Assembly (NCBI RefSeq): GCF_027364955.1
Contig: NZ_DAHXOI010000005.1
Location: 1-64,000, forward strand
Direction: 5' to 3'
Source: Ferrimicrobium sp.
GTDB lineage: Bacteria; Actinomycetota; Acidimicrobiia; Acidimicrobiales; Acidimicrobiaceae
Length of the DNA: 64,000 nucleotides
Part shown: positions 39,496-49,611 of the stretch, piece after piece
How the letters are laid out: every line of letters begins with the position of its first letter
How positions within the stretch are numbered: the first letter of the stretch is position 1
Notes under the pieces: model-generated
Seen by the model: only the letters and a program-made list of their open reading frames with translations
Databases searched by the model: none
What the model was told of the DNA's origin: nothing
Made by a program: the position numbers and the translations under genes

Positions 39496-42023
39496 CACCG
39501 GCCAAACGGAAGAACCGGGCAACCACCTCAGCGATGGTCACCGATACCGTCGATGCCCAGCCGATCAGCGAGGTCGACTATCTCCATCTCGTGCTCGATA
39601 ATCGCTCCATCGAGCGTGATGATCTCGCTCGTCAAATCGACGAGCGCAACGCACAACTCGCCGAGATGCTGGGTTCGACGAGTTGGCGGTTGACCAAAGG
39701 CCTACGACAGCTTTCAACCGGGCTTCGCAGCGAGGTCATTCCACGCCTCTCCGAAGAGCTTGGACGATCCGAACGTCTTGTAGCGCTCACCGAAAAGTAC
39801 GTACCCTCGGTCGGCGCAAGGCTGAACCTCTCCAACAGAAACCAACCAGCAGCCCCGACCGATCATGCTCTGAATATCGAAGGAGATGAGGACGAGGACG
39901 AAGATGAGGAGCTCGATATCGAGCCCTATCTGCGCTGGGTTCGTGAGTTCGATGAGACAGTCGATGAGGACGCCATCCGCTCCTATACCGCGCAACTTAG
40001 CTATCAACCCACCATCTCCATCGTCATGCCGACTTATAACTCCCCCATCGTCTACCTCCGCGAAGCCATCGAGTCCGTACGCCAACAGCTCTATCCCAAC
40101 TGGCAGCTCTGCATCGTCGACGACGGTTCACTGATCCCTGAGGTGCGCGACGTGATCACCGAGTACGTCGAGGCCGATGACCGCATCATCGCTCATTTTC
40201 GCCCTCACACCGGCAACATCGCTGCCGCGACCAATGACGGCATCCAGATGGCGACCGGGGACTACGTTGGCTTCCTCGATCACGATGACCTCCTCCGACC
40301 CCACACGCTGAGTTGGGTCATCGCCACCCTCAACCAGTACCCTGACTCGGTCGTTCTCTACTCCGATGAGGACAAGCTCACCGATACCGGTCAACGCTAT
40401 AGCCCCTACTTCAAGCCAGATTTTGACCCCATCTTGCTCCTGGCCCAGAACTACATGACCCACTTCTTCGTCGTTCGCCGAGAAGAGCTCAACCAGGTCG
40501 GAGGGCAGCGAACCGGCCTGGATGGCTCCCAGGACTGGGATCTCGCGCTTCGCATCACCGAGACCGTTCGCGAGGATCAGATCCGCCATATTCCTGTCAT
40601 TCTCTACCATTGGCGCATGATCGCCGGCTCGACCGCGATCCGCGTCCAACTCAAGCCAGAAGCGATGCGTGCAGGCACGCAAGCCGTCGAGGAGGCCCTC
40701 GATCGCCGCGGCATCCCGGCCCACCTTGAACCGGTGCTCGACGACGCCTACCATCTCGTTCACTTCGAACCAACTGGGACGCCACATGTGGCCATTGTGA
40801 TCCCAACCCGCAACCACGGGGACCTGCTTGAGCAGTGTCTCAAGAGCCTCGAGATCACCGACTACCCCGACTACGAGGTGGTGATCATCAACAACGAGAG
40901 CGATGAGCCTGCGACGCTCGAGCTCCTCGCAGCCATTGGCACGCTTCCTCGCCATCGCGTCCTTGACTACTCTCACCCCTTCAACTACGCCGCTATGCAC
41001 AACTGGGCGATCGGCCAGATCGAGGCCGACTACATCTGTATGCTCAACAACGACACTGAGGCGATCAACGCCTCCTGGCTGACCGACATGGTGGGCATGT
41101 GCATGCACGACAAGATCGCCGCCGTGGGGGCCAAACTTTGGTACCCCGACCATTCCGTCCAACACGCAGGGGTGATCCTCGGCATCAACGGCGAGGCTGG
41201 GCACCGCTACAAAATGGCCAAGGACTACGAGATTGGGCATGGCGGACGTATCGTACTCGCCCAACGTCTCTCGGCGGTCACAGGAGCCGCCATGCTCGTC
41301 TCCAAAGCCGCCTATGACGAAGTCGGCGGCTTTGATGAGGAGTTCACCGTCTCGCTCAATGACATCGACCTCTGTCTCAAGCTCGGGGAAGCTGGTTATC
41401 ACATCGGCTACACCCCAGCGGCCCAACTGATCCACCACGAATCAAAATCACGGGGACTGGACACCGAACCAACCAAGAAGGGGCGCTACGGCACCGAGGT
41501 CATCCGCTACTGGAAGAAGTGGGCCCCCAAGATTTTGGACGATCCCTATCACAACCCAAACGCTTCAATCGATGACATCGGCTGCGGAGCAGCCTGGCCG
41601 CCTCGCGTCAAGCTTCCTTGGTTAGAGAACCTGCTGGGGATCGAACTCCCCTGCCCACGTCCAGCTCGCTACTTCCCGTCAAACCCCATCGTCCTAGAAC
41701 CAGGGGGCGAGATCGAATGCGAACTCATTCTCCCCGATCAGCTGGGCAATGAAATCGACCAGGTGACCTTTTGGGCGATGGAGATCGAACCCTACGCTAT
41801 CGACGACCACGCCTTCTCGATCGACGAGACTACGGCGAAGGCCGTGCCATCCTGGCTGCATTTTGATCCCGTCACCATCAGACTCGAACGCCCTCTCGCC
41901 AGTCCGGCCAGGATCAGTCTGCGCCACGAGGGTGACACGCCAGTCCTTGTCGAGGCGGTGACCATCGACGGGGCCCTCACGCTACGTGTGAAGGTCGAAC
42001 AAAGGGCATCCTCGAACGGCTGA
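39492..42023 (+). CDS. Tandem-domain GT2 glycosyltransferase
   Basis: The 843-residue protein has an N-terminal coiled-coil with the LGSTSWRLTKGLRQL motif common in polymer glycosyltransferases and an acidic linker (about 14 Glu/Asp). GT-A domain 1 (about 170-400) has TISIVMPTYNSP, LCIVDDGS and FLDHDDLL. GT-A domain 2 (about 430-680) has VAIVIPTRNHG, INNESDEP, MLNNDTE, VGAKLWYPD and LIHHESKSRG. Both domains keep the acidic metal-binding motifs. A C-terminal beta-rich part follows. It likely builds a surface polysaccharide. It starts inside the purL stop codon. Confidence 0.9.
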   Translation: MTPAKRKNRATTSAMVTDTVDAQPISEVDYLHLVLDNRSIERDDLARQIDERNAQLAEMLGSTSWRLTKGLRQLSTGLRSEVIPRLSEELGRSERLVALTEKYVPSVGARLNLSNRNQPAAPTDHALNIEGDEDEDEDEELDIEPYLRWVREFDETVDEDAIRSYTAQLSYQPTISIVMPTYNSPIVYLREAIESVRQQLYPNWQLCIVDDGSLIPEVRDVITEYVEADDRIIAHFRPHTGNIAAATNDGIQMATGDYVGFLDHDDLLRPHTLSWVIATLNQYPDSVVLYSDEDKLTDTGQRYSPYFKPDFDPILLLAQNYMTHFFVVRREELNQVGGQRTGLDGSQDWDLALRITETVREDQIRHIPVILYHWRMIAGSTAIRVQLKPEAMRAGTQAVEEALDRRGIPAHLEPVLDDAYHLVHFEPTGTPHVAIVIPTRNHGDLLEQCLKSLEITDYPDYEVVIINNESDEPATLELLAAIGTLPRHRVLDYSHPFNYAAMHNWAIGQIEADYICMLNNDTEAINASWLTDMVGMCMHDKIAAVGAKLWYPDHSVQHAGVILGINGEAGHRYKMAKDYEIGHGGRIVLAQRLSAVTGAAMLVSKAAYDEVGGFDEEFTVSLNDIDLCLKLGEAGYHIGYTPAAQLIHHESKSRGLDTEPTKKGRYGTEVIRYWKKWAPKILDDPYHNPNASIDDIGCGAAWPPRVKLPWLENLLGIELPCPRPARYFPSNPIVLEPGGEIECELILPDQLGNEIDQVTFWAMEIEPYAIDDHAFSIDETTAKAVPSWLHFDPVTIRLERPLASPARISLRHEGDTPVLVEAVTIDGALTLRVKVEQRASSNG

Positions 42024-42455
42024 TCAGGGGAGCGACCATTGTGATCCCATGGTGATGATCGCCCCGCGAAGGCCGAGCAATAAAGCGTTGGAGGGCTCGC
42101 TGGTCCACAAAGAAAGATGATGGACAACGACGCACAACTGGCCCGCCGGGTGCACAGTGAATGGTTCCGGTCCAGCAACCCAACCTGGAGTGATCCACCT
42201 CAGCTCTACCCCTACTGGACCTTGATGCCACGCGATCCGGGGTCTACCGGGTTTTGTGTCCTGGCAAAGCCGCCGGAGGAAGCAGTGATGTGGGCAACGG
42301 AGAGTCATGCGTGCCGCCCTACCACTTGGCGCGATGAGATTAACAGTGACAGGGCACAACCCTTTGATCGAGCACGCGTTCCGATCCGCCACGTCTCTGG
42401 GATCACTATCTGATGGCGGGAGATGAACGTTCATCAAGATTCGCCTATTGATGGA
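42024..42455. other. Convergent intergenic region
   Basis: This is about 430 bp between two convergent glycosyltransferase genes. One plus-strand frame (42117-42413, 98 codons) exists, but I see no ribosome site or family feature and do not call it. No clear terminator hairpin. Confidence 0.35.
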
Positions 42456-44861
42456 TCAGGGTTGCTCCTGCAACTTGGTTCCCAACCGTTCCCAGAGAAA
42501 GGCGGTAAGCCGATCGAAGGTCAACTGACCAAGCACACTCAATCGTCCCTTGTGACCGAGTTCTCGTGCCTCGTCAGGGTGTTGGATCACCCACCGCATC
42601 GCGGCAGCCGCAGCGTCGAGATCAGGGTCTGCCCATACCGATGAGGCCGGATATGCCGAGATACCTGGGCCGATCGGTACGAGTTGGTAGTCGATGAGGA
42701 GGCTGTTGGTAGGGTTCATAAACTCAAGATTCCCCGAATATCCTGTTGCGATCACGGGTAGGCCACGGACCATCGCCTCGGCGAGCGTAAGACCAAAGCC
42801 CTCAGCCCGGTGCAACGACACATACGCGGTCGCCTCGCCCATCAGGCTACTCATCACCTCTTCGGGGAGGTACTCCTCGATCAAATAGATGTCGCTTCGG
42901 CCGCCACAGAGAGCGCGTAGGTGTTCGCGATCGGCGCGGCAGTGGTCTCCGTTGATGCTCTTGATCACCAGTAATGGCCCCTCCCCTTCGTCAAAGGCTC
43001 GGGTGAAGGCACGAACGAGTCCAAGGGGGTTCTTGCGCTCAAAAATACTCAGGTAGTCAAAGACAAAGAGGAGGTAGGGTCCCTCCGGCAGGGAGAGGCC
43101 CACCCGGTCAAGCGGTTGGTGAAGGCCGGGGTCACCAATTGGAACCGGAATCACACTCACAGGTTTGGAGGTCCTGGCAGTAATGGCTCTGCGAGAGAAC
43201 TCCGATAGTGCCCATATCTCATCGACAAGTGCCAGTGCCTCAGGGTAATCTGGAAAGTCTGCGACCTCCCATGCCCAAATCCCAACCAGATCACAATCGG
43301 CGAGTAGACTGCGACCTATTTCGCGTGCCACCACCGGTAGCTGCTCAGCGGTGACGGTAGCGATGGTGACTGCATAGCGATCATCGGATGCCTCCCAGAC
43401 GAACTCCGCTTGCAGCCGACCAACGGTCTTTTGGCTGTTGTAGAGTGCGTGCGGAATCCCTGCACGCTGGATCCCATCGACGAGCAAACGTGCAACTTCG
43501 CCGACCCCAACCCCAACGGAGAAGTACCCGACAAGGTTTACGCCAGGGGCTCGCTTGATAATCGGGGCGAGTAAAGAGGTTTTTGCCGGTAGCAACCCCT
43601 GTGCCTCACCCAAATCAGCGTCGTAAGGAGTCGTCCATGCCCACCGGAGAAAATCAACCTCATCACCCCCAACTGGGTTTGCGAAAGTCGCCTGCAGATC
43701 AGGACGCTCACTCCATAGGGCATAGAGGAATCGATTCACCAATGTCTCAGGAAAGGCAGGTTCCCGCCACCAAGCGACAAAGGCTGCATCGTCACCCATC
43801 CCCGGAGGAGGTGGTGCTTCCTCCCTGGCGGCCCTGGCTCTGACGAGTTCACGATGAAAGAGATAGCGAAGTCGTGGTGTCAACACCGTTCCGTCGGAGA
43901 GTCGATCAAAGAGATACGTGGGCGCTGGATCCTCCGCCCTCTGCCGAGATAGCGTCGCCCGGTATCGATCACACAGCTCGCGAAGCTCTGGGGACTCACT
44001 CAGGAGCACTCTGGGGTTCGCGCTTGTCTCCGTACTGAGCAGCCATGGGGTCGAGGGACAATAGCCCTTGAAGCGCAGAGTTCGTACCGGTGCACCGTTG
44101 GCGGAATAACCGTCACCGATTCGAGTCACCTTGCGCTCATGCAGGTTCCAATGGGCCATGGAATAACCGTCGTCTCGTAGCACGTGAGCGTCCAGGAGAT
44201 GGGCGATGACATCAAACCATCGACGACCACCAAGGGGTAGCTCCGCTATAGCATTGCCGAAATCAACCATGATCCGCGTTTGCCAGGACTCCAGCGCCGC
44301 GAGTCGTTGACGTCCGGTGCCAAGAAGACCCTCCTCAAAGAAGCCATCGGCGAGGATCTGCTCCTCGGCTGATAGAAGACCATCGCGCACGGGCAGAGAG
44401 TTAAAGCGAGGCGTCACCACCGCACCATACTGATCTGCCAAGGCAAAAAGATCATCGAGTTGATCACACACATAGGAGTCGGGAGACAGATAGAGCGCAG
44501 CCTGGGCATCGCCAGCGAGCAGGAAGGCTAGGGCCCATGGCCGGAGCACGACTCCGAGCTCTTCGATGGCCAAGACGGTGGCGAGCTCAAAGAGCAAGAC
44601 CTCGTCGATCGGTAACGCATCGATCCCAACGATATGGAGAAGCTGGTGCGATTCACCACCCGCGGGCTCCTCCTGATGGAGGAGGTCAACCCTGACGATG
44701 GTCACCTCCAGCTCTGGATTAGTCTCGGCGAGTGACTTCGCTAACGCCATGGCGCCAGGCAATGTGGCACCCGTCGCGACGGTCACCACCTGATGAGGTC
44801 TTGTGGGACGGAATGGAATACGATCGATGACGGCCACCTCGCACAACGAGCGATTGCTCAC
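42456..44861 (-). CDS. GT4-type glycosyltransferase with large N-terminal region
   Basis: The roughly 800-residue protein ends in a glycosyltransferase family 4 domain. Its features are NLVGYFSVGVGVGEVARLLV (acceptor side), LSEFSRRAI, FVFDYLSIFERKNPLGLVRA, YLPEEVMSSLMGEATAYVSL and the nucleotide-sugar site HRAEGFGLTLAEAMVRGLPV. The first 400 residues hold another Rossmann-like region (VVTVATGATLPGAMALAKSL, DAQAALYLSPDSYV), resembling the sugar-nucleotide part of GT8-like or GT2-associated proteins. The start is GTG 44861 or TTG 44864; TAGGCT lies 10 or 7 nt upstream. Probably part of the same surface-glycan system as its neighbours. Confidence 0.82.
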   Translation of the reverse strand: MSNRSLCEVAVIDRIPFRPTRPHQVVTVATGATLPGAMALAKSLAETNPELEVTIVRVDLLHQEEPAGGESHQLLHIVGIDALPIDEVLLFELATVLAIEELGVVLRPWALAFLLAGDAQAALYLSPDSYVCDQLDDLFALADQYGAVVTPRFNSLPVRDGLLSAEEQILADGFFEEGLLGTGRQRLAALESWQTRIMVDFGNAIAELPLGGRRWFDVIAHLLDAHVLRDDGYSMAHWNLHERKVTRIGDGYSANGAPVRTLRFKGYCPSTPWLLSTETSANPRVLLSESPELRELCDRYRATLSRQRAEDPAPTYLFDRLSDGTVLTPRLRYLFHRELVRARAAREEAPPPPGMGDDAAFVAWWREPAFPETLVNRFLYALWSERPDLQATFANPVGGDEVDFLRWAWTTPYDADLGEAQGLLPAKTSLLAPIIKRAPGVNLVGYFSVGVGVGEVARLLVDGIQRAGIPHALYNSQKTVGRLQAEFVWEASDDRYAVTIATVTAEQLPVVAREIGRSLLADCDLVGIWAWEVADFPDYPEALALVDEIWALSEFSRRAITARTSKPVSVIPVPIGDPGLHQPLDRVGLSLPEGPYLLFVFDYLSIFERKNPLGLVRAFTRAFDEGEGPLLVIKSINGDHCRADREHLRALCGGRSDIYLIEEYLPEEVMSSLMGEATAYVSLHRAEGFGLTLAEAMVRGLPVIATGYSGNLEFMNPTNSLLIDYQLVPIGPGISAYPASSVWADPDLDAAAAAMRWVIQHPDEARELGHKGRLSVLGQLTFDRLTAFLWERLGTKLQEQP

Positions 44862-45107
44862 CAAAGCACTCAGCCTATCTCAGCCGACAGAGCATGCATT
44901 CAGTCAGGACCCTCAACGCAATGCCCAAGTCCGATACCGCAATAGGCGTTTCATCAGCGCTTTACCGGTCGTAACCGCTTGCCTACCCCAGTGAGTGGCA
45001 CTGACGCCAACCGAGAGCGTCAACCAAGGAGGAGTGAACGATCCATGGAAGGCTGAGCTCAGTTCTGTTGGGGTCAGAGGTCAGTAGGTTGGAGTTGACC
45101 GGCAACC

Positions 45108-46385
45108 CTAGCTGGACTCGGTGGCGGCCAGGCTCGCAAATGCCTGGAACAACTCCACACCATCGTCACTAGTGGTCAACGTCGGCCAGGCCGGGCGAAC
45201 CTCGACGGAGGCAAGTCGCTGGATAAGTAACGCCAATGCAAGCGGATCTATCCATGGCCCATCGCCCTTAATTACCTCACTCGGTGGGCTCGCTACCAGG
45301 GCGGACGCCTTTCCTCGGAAGCTCTGATAGACAGCGATACCACATGAATACCCCATCAGGGTGGATGCGTTACTATCGGCAAATGGAGGGTGAGCGGGCA
45401 CCGAATAGGGAGACAGTTCCGGAGAGAGAGGTCGAATCGAAGGAGCAACGATCTCCTCGCTGCCTTCGACATATGACAGCAACAACTCCAAAACGTTGAC
45501 GCCTTTGCACCGTGCACTGAGCACAAGATACGGAGCCATCGTGCTGTCGAGAACCACCGTATCTGATGTGACAAGCCCCAAAAGATGTGCAAAGTCTCTG
45601 GGGTCACCGACACGCGCGACACCGACCAACGACCCGATACGATCCCGCGCGGCCGGTAGCGACGGTGGCACCATCACCGTCGCTGAAATCGATCCGGTTC
45701 GCAAGGTGCAGGAGTTGCTTGACCAGGAGATGGACTCGATCAGAGGAAACTCCAGCCTAGTCTCAAGATCGAGCGAGGATGGGGTACGGATCTCCAAGTC
45801 CGAAAGCGACCTGCGTCGATCCAGCTGGTGGGTCATCACGAACTTTGCGATCGCATCCTCGTCGGAGAGAGCAAGTTTTAGAAATCTTGCTCTCCAGAGA
45901 CTGTCTTCGATCGCCACGAACTCGATCACCGTCTTGATCTCTCGATCCCCAAGATGAAAGGAGATCATCTGACGTTGGCCTGGGGCTGGCAACTGCTGAG
46001 AGATCGGCTCAATCGCGACCCCGGTAACGGAGAGGTCGAGTACCTGCATCGGGATCCCGACGCTCGGCGGTAGAATGTAGTAGGTGCCCGCAAGTACGGC
46101 GCTCACCCGTGGCGCTGACCGGGCATTCATCGGCACAAAGTCTGATTCGATCACCACCTCTGAGCCAACGATCGCTGGCATCATGATACCTGTGGCCTTG
46201 AACCGCTCTCCGAAGAAGACCACCATCACGTCACAAGGACCATCTCGCCAGAGTCTTCCTCGAATACCAACCCGTTGACCATCGATCCTGGTCACCACTG
46301 TCACGGTGATCTCCTCGTCGAGGCTCAACTCTATCCGCTTACCCGGATAGCAGAGCCGACCGGGCAGATAGGACTCATCGCTCAC
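45108..46385 (-). CDS. PilZ-domain protein (c-di-GMP receptor candidate)
   Basis: The 425-residue protein has an N-terminal beta-barrel of the YcgR-N kind (residues 15-85) and a PilZ domain with both c-di-GMP motifs: R89SAPR93 (RxxxR) and D117LSVTG122 (D/NxSxxG). About 220 further residues (200-425) are of no family I recognise. The GTG start lies 18 nt after the malic enzyme stop, so the two genes are probably co-transcribed. It may link c-di-GMP to envelope or motility output; the target is unknown. Confidence 0.82.
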   Translation of the reverse strand: MSDESYLPGRLCYPGKRIELSLDEEITVTVVTRIDGQRVGIRGRLWRDGPCDVMVVFFGERFKATGIMMPAIVGSEVVIESDFVPMNARSAPRVSAVLAGTYYILPPSVGIPMQVLDLSVTGVAIEPISQQLPAPGQRQMISFHLGDREIKTVIEFVAIEDSLWRARFLKLALSDEDAIAKFVMTHQLDRRRSLSDLEIRTPSSLDLETRLEFPLIESISWSSNSCTLRTGSISATVMVPPSLPAARDRIGSLVGVARVGDPRDFAHLLGLVTSDTVVLDSTMAPYLVLSARCKGVNVLELLLSYVEGSEEIVAPSIRPLSPELSPYSVPAHPPFADSNASTLMGYSCGIAVYQSFRGKASALVASPPSEVIKGDGPWIDPLALALLIQRLASVEVRPAWPTLTTSDDGVELFQAFASLAATESS

Positions 46386-46403
46386 GAGATGCCTCGGTCG
46401 GTC

Positions 46404-47810
46404 TCAGATAGTGTGCCGAACGATCCCCTCGTGCTGCGCCTCTCGAGCGACCGCCTCAGCTACCGCAATGGCGACACCCTTGTTAAAGACCGAAGGGATG
46501 ATGTAGTTCGGCGAGAGTTCGCTGTCAGATACCGCCGAGGAGATGGCATCTGCAGCGGCTAGCTTCATCCCTTCAGTGATCGCCATCGCTCGGGCATCGA
46601 GCGCACCGCGAAAGATGCCCGGGAAACAGAGAACGTTGTTGATCTGATTCGGGAAGTCCGATCGTCCCGTCGCGATCACCGCGGCGATATCTTGGATCTC
46701 CTCGGGCATCACCTCAGGCGTCGGGTTCGCGAGCGCAAAGACGATGGGATGGGTGTTCATCGTCGCGATCTCGTTCGCAGTCACGATCCCTGGTCCAGAG
46801 ACGCCGAGAAAAACATCGGCACCCACCAACGCAGAGCCGAGATCGCCCATGCGGCGATCCTGGTTCGTGTTCTCCGCCAACCACAGCTTCGCTCCATCAA
46901 AGTCCTCACGGCCCGAGAAGATAATTCCTTTGCGATCAGCGACGAGGATCCGACCAACACCGGCATTCGCGAGGATCTTTGCACAGGCAACACCAGCAGC
47001 GCCAGCTCCAGCAACCACCACGGTCATGTCTCCAAGTTTGCGATCGACCACCTTGGCTGCGTTGCGCAGCGCCGCCAGGACGACCACCGCCGTGCCGTGT
47101 TGATCATCATGAAAGACTGGTATATCGAGCTTGGACTTCAACGCCTCCTCGATCTCAAAGCAGGCTGGAGCAGCAATATCCTCAAGGTTGATGCCCCCAA
47201 AGACTGGCTCTATCGCCTCGACGGCGGCGATGACCTCCTCGGGTTTGGAGACGTTCAAACAGATCGGGAACGCATCGATATTTGCGAACTCCTTGAACAA
47301 CTGGGCCTTGCCCTCCATCACAGGGATCGCGGCATAGGGTCCGATGTTGCCAAGTCCGAGCACGGCTGTCCCGTCACTAACGATGGCGACCGAGTTCGCC
47401 TTAATGGTATAGGTATGTACCGAGGCCGGGCGCTCCGCGATCTCCATCGAGACTCGAGCGACGCCGGGGGTATAGGCCATCGAGAGATCATCACGGTCCT
47501 TCAGTGGGGACTTACCTCGCACCTCAATCTTGCCACCGAGGTGGAGCCGTAGCGTTCTGTCGAGGACGCTACGGACATGGACCCCTGCCACCTCCTCAGC
47601 CTTGCCACGAATCAGCTGGGCATGGTCAGGGTCAGCGGCGAGTACCGTGATATCGCGAACGATACGGTCAGATTCGACATCTATCAGATCGATACCCAGG
47701 ATGTTGCCGCCCGCCTCACCGATTGCGGTGGTTAAGCGTCCGAGGGAACCAGGGGTGTTGTTGAGCTCGACTCGAATCGTGACCGAGTGCGAGACGTTAG
47801 GTTGTGCCAT
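46404..47810 (-). CDS. NAD(P)-dependent malic enzyme with N-terminal ACT domain
   Basis: The 468-residue enzyme decarboxylates malate to pyruvate. The ACT domain (residues 8-85: VTIRVELNNTPGSLGRLTTA) points to allosteric control by a small ligand. The malic domain shows SMAYTPGVARV, VSDGTAVLGLGNIGP, GKAQLFKEFANIDAFPI and FHDDQHGTAVVVLAAL. The NAD domain shows VVVAGAGAAGVACAKIL and FALANPTPEVMPEE. TAGCCT stands 6 nt before the ATG, so the mRNA is likely leaderless. It is first of a pair with the PilZ gene. Confidence 0.95.
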   Translation of the reverse strand: MAQPNVSHSVTIRVELNNTPGSLGRLTTAIGEAGGNILGIDLIDVESDRIVRDITVLAADPDHAQLIRGKAEEVAGVHVRSVLDRTLRLHLGGKIEVRGKSPLKDRDDLSMAYTPGVARVSMEIAERPASVHTYTIKANSVAIVSDGTAVLGLGNIGPYAAIPVMEGKAQLFKEFANIDAFPICLNVSKPEEVIAAVEAIEPVFGGINLEDIAAPACFEIEEALKSKLDIPVFHDDQHGTAVVVLAALRNAAKVVDRKLGDMTVVVAGAGAAGVACAKILANAGVGRILVADRKGIIFSGREDFDGAKLWLAENTNQDRRMGDLGSALVGADVFLGVSGPGIVTANEIATMNTHPIVFALANPTPEVMPEEIQDIAAVIATGRSDFPNQINNVLCFPGIFRGALDARAMAITEGMKLAAADAISSAVSDSELSPNYIIPSVFNKGVAIAVAEAVAREAQHEGIVRHTI

Positions 47811-47991
47811 AGTGCAAGGCTAGTGGCCCATACCAGAGGAGTTGACCATTCCATTCGATGGGAACTAATCGACAGATCGGCTCATCTACGGAAACACAAA
47901 ACGGTCATGAGGTGGGCGATCAGCGCTGGAATTGACTCTAGGGTTGCGCGGCTAGTCTGGATCACAACCCAAACAAACGAAAGGGTGCCGA

Positions 47992-49611
47992 GTGAGTTCT
48001 GATCAGCCCAAGGTCCAAACCGACGAGTCGGCATCCGGAGGTCTCTCTACTGCTGGTTGGGGTGAGGTGATCATCAAGCACATTCCTCGCGGAGCAACGG
48101 TCTTGATGCTCGGGTCCGGTATCGACGAACTGGTCAGGGCACTCGTTACCGAACTCGGCTGCACCGTGGACGCCATGCAACCAAGCACCGGTAGATCTAA
48201 TACAGGTCAACATGATGCAGCTCAATCCGATGTAGCTATGTCCAACGAAGCTAAACCCCACACCACAGAGACGCACGCGGCCCTACAGCTATGCCGTGAG
48301 GTCTTTGTAACCGACCTTGAGGAATCCGACATCAACGAAGTCCTCGCTGATCGTCACTACGACATCATCGTGTGTGCAGAGATCCTCGAGCGTCTCCAGG
48401 ACCCCGAACATCTGCTCTCACAACTCAAAGCCCACCTCGATGCCGAGGGTCAACTCCTCCTCGTCGTCCCCAACGTCGCCCACATCGGTGTGATCAGCGA
48501 ACTCCTTGGCGGCGATTTTCACTACCGTGGACACGGGATTCTTGATCCAGCTCATCTCCGATTCTTCACCCGGCAGAGTCTCCTACGCACCCTCGATGAG
48601 AGTGGTTTTGTCGCTGAGATACTCGACACCATCACCCTCTCGGTTGCTGACTCCGAGTTCGCCCAATCCCAGGCGCTCGCCGATACCCTCCTCACACGGG
48701 TGCCAATCACCATCGACCATGACGTCTATGAGCTCATCGCATCTGCAAAGCCACGCAAGAAAGGTCAGCGGCGTTCCCAAGAACAGCTTCATCCCACTCT
48801 GATCACAAGACCTGTGGGAGATATCACAAGGGTCTTCTGGCGCCTGATCGACGAGGAGTACGCCGAGGATCGATCAGTACAAGGAACCCCGGTTGATCAG
48901 CCGGGTCTCTTGAGCGTGCATCTCGAGATTCCACGCTCCCCCTCGGAACGCTTCCTCAGCCTTCAACTCCTTGATAGGGTCGGGGTTATTGAGCTCAGCG
49001 ACCTTACACTCACCCAGAACGACAGAGAGCTTTGGCGCTGGGACCCTGAGAGCATCGACGAACTCTTTGTCGAGGAGCATCGGCGAGGGCTTGTTGCACT
49101 CCACCAAACCGTCGAGCCGACGGAGAGCACCGCCTACTACTTCATCCTCGATCCTGACAACCGGGCGGAACTCAACCTTCGCCTGCCAGGGAGCCCACAT
49201 GAGACGCTTTTAGAACTCAGTTACCGTCCCCTTATCATCACCGAGTCTACGGAGGTGATCGGAGGGTATCTCGCCACTGTCGATCAACACGCAACGGCTC
49301 AAGTGGCCAAGGTACGCGGACTCCTGAACGCCGATCGCAGCACCCGTGAGTTCATTCTGAAAGGGCGGATCAAGTTCATCGAGGATGAGAAGCTCCACCT
49401 CAGAGAGGAGCTAGTGCTTCGAGAAAAGCAACTCGGCGAGGAGAAAGAGGCACTGCAACGGCGCATCGATGAGCTCCTTGGCTCGACTTCTTGGAGACTC
49501 ACCGCCCCGGTCCGTATGGGCAAAGAACAACTCCTTCCAAAGGTGAAGGGTCTCCTCTCGGGGCGCAATCCCTCGCCAACCGCAACCGAACCAGCGAAGC
49601 ACCAACCATGA
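47992..49611 (+). CDS. Methyltransferase with C-terminal coiled coil, surface-glycan type
   Basis: The 539-residue protein has a class I methyltransferase domain (ATVLMLGSGIDELVRALV, CREVFVTDLEES, YDIIVCAEILERLQDPE, LLLVVPNVAHIG, HLRFFTRQSLLRTL). A beta-rich region follows (about 270-450), then a coiled coil (about 460-510) ending in the same LLGSTSWRLTAPVRM motif found in the neighbouring glycosyltransferase. A 15-bp repeat tract encodes about 20 extra residues inside the methyltransferase domain, after the first strand. GTG start with GAAAGGG upstream; TAGTCT (47953-47958) is a possible -10 giving a leader of about 26-30 nt. It may cap or modify a polysaccharide. Confidence 0.82.
   Translation: MSSDQPKVQTDESASGGLSTAGWGEVIIKHIPRGATVLMLGSGIDELVRALVTELGCTVDAMQPSTGRSNTGQHDAAQSDVAMSNEAKPHTTETHAALQLCREVFVTDLEESDINEVLADRHYDIIVCAEILERLQDPEHLLSQLKAHLDAEGQLLLVVPNVAHIGVISELLGGDFHYRGHGILDPAHLRFFTRQSLLRTLDESGFVAEILDTITLSVADSEFAQSQALADTLLTRVPITIDHDVYELIASAKPRKKGQRRSQEQLHPTLITRPVGDITRVFWRLIDEEYAEDRSVQGTPVDQPGLLSVHLEIPRSPSERFLSLQLLDRVGVIELSDLTLTQNDRELWRWDPESIDELFVEEHRRGLVALHQTVEPTESTAYYFILDPDNRAELNLRLPGSPHETLLELSYRPLIITESTEVIGGYLATVDQHATAQVAKVRGLLNADRSTREFILKGRIKFIEDEKLHLREELVLREKQLGEEKEALQRRIDELLGSTSWRLTAPVRMGKEQLLPKVKGLLSGRNPSPTATEPAKHQP
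48193..48252 (+). repeat. 15-bp degenerate in-frame tandem repeat, four units
   Basis: Units start at 48193, 48208 (CAACATGATGCAGCT), 48223 (CAATCCGATGTAGCT) and 48238 (ATGTCCAACGAAGCT). They encode the pentapeptides RSNTG-type, QHDAA, QSDVA and MSNEA, and interrupt the methyltransferase fold between motif I and the following conserved strand. Confidence 0.8.

Noticed and set aside
40128-41438. 436-codon open frame on the minus strand
   Set aside because: It lies wholly antisense to the well-supported GT2 gene. High-GC codon bias commonly leaves such mirror frames open, and it has no family features.
42117-42413. 98-codon plus-strand frame between convergent glycosyltransferases
   Set aside because: Plausible composition but no ribosome site, partner or family similarity that I can recognise.
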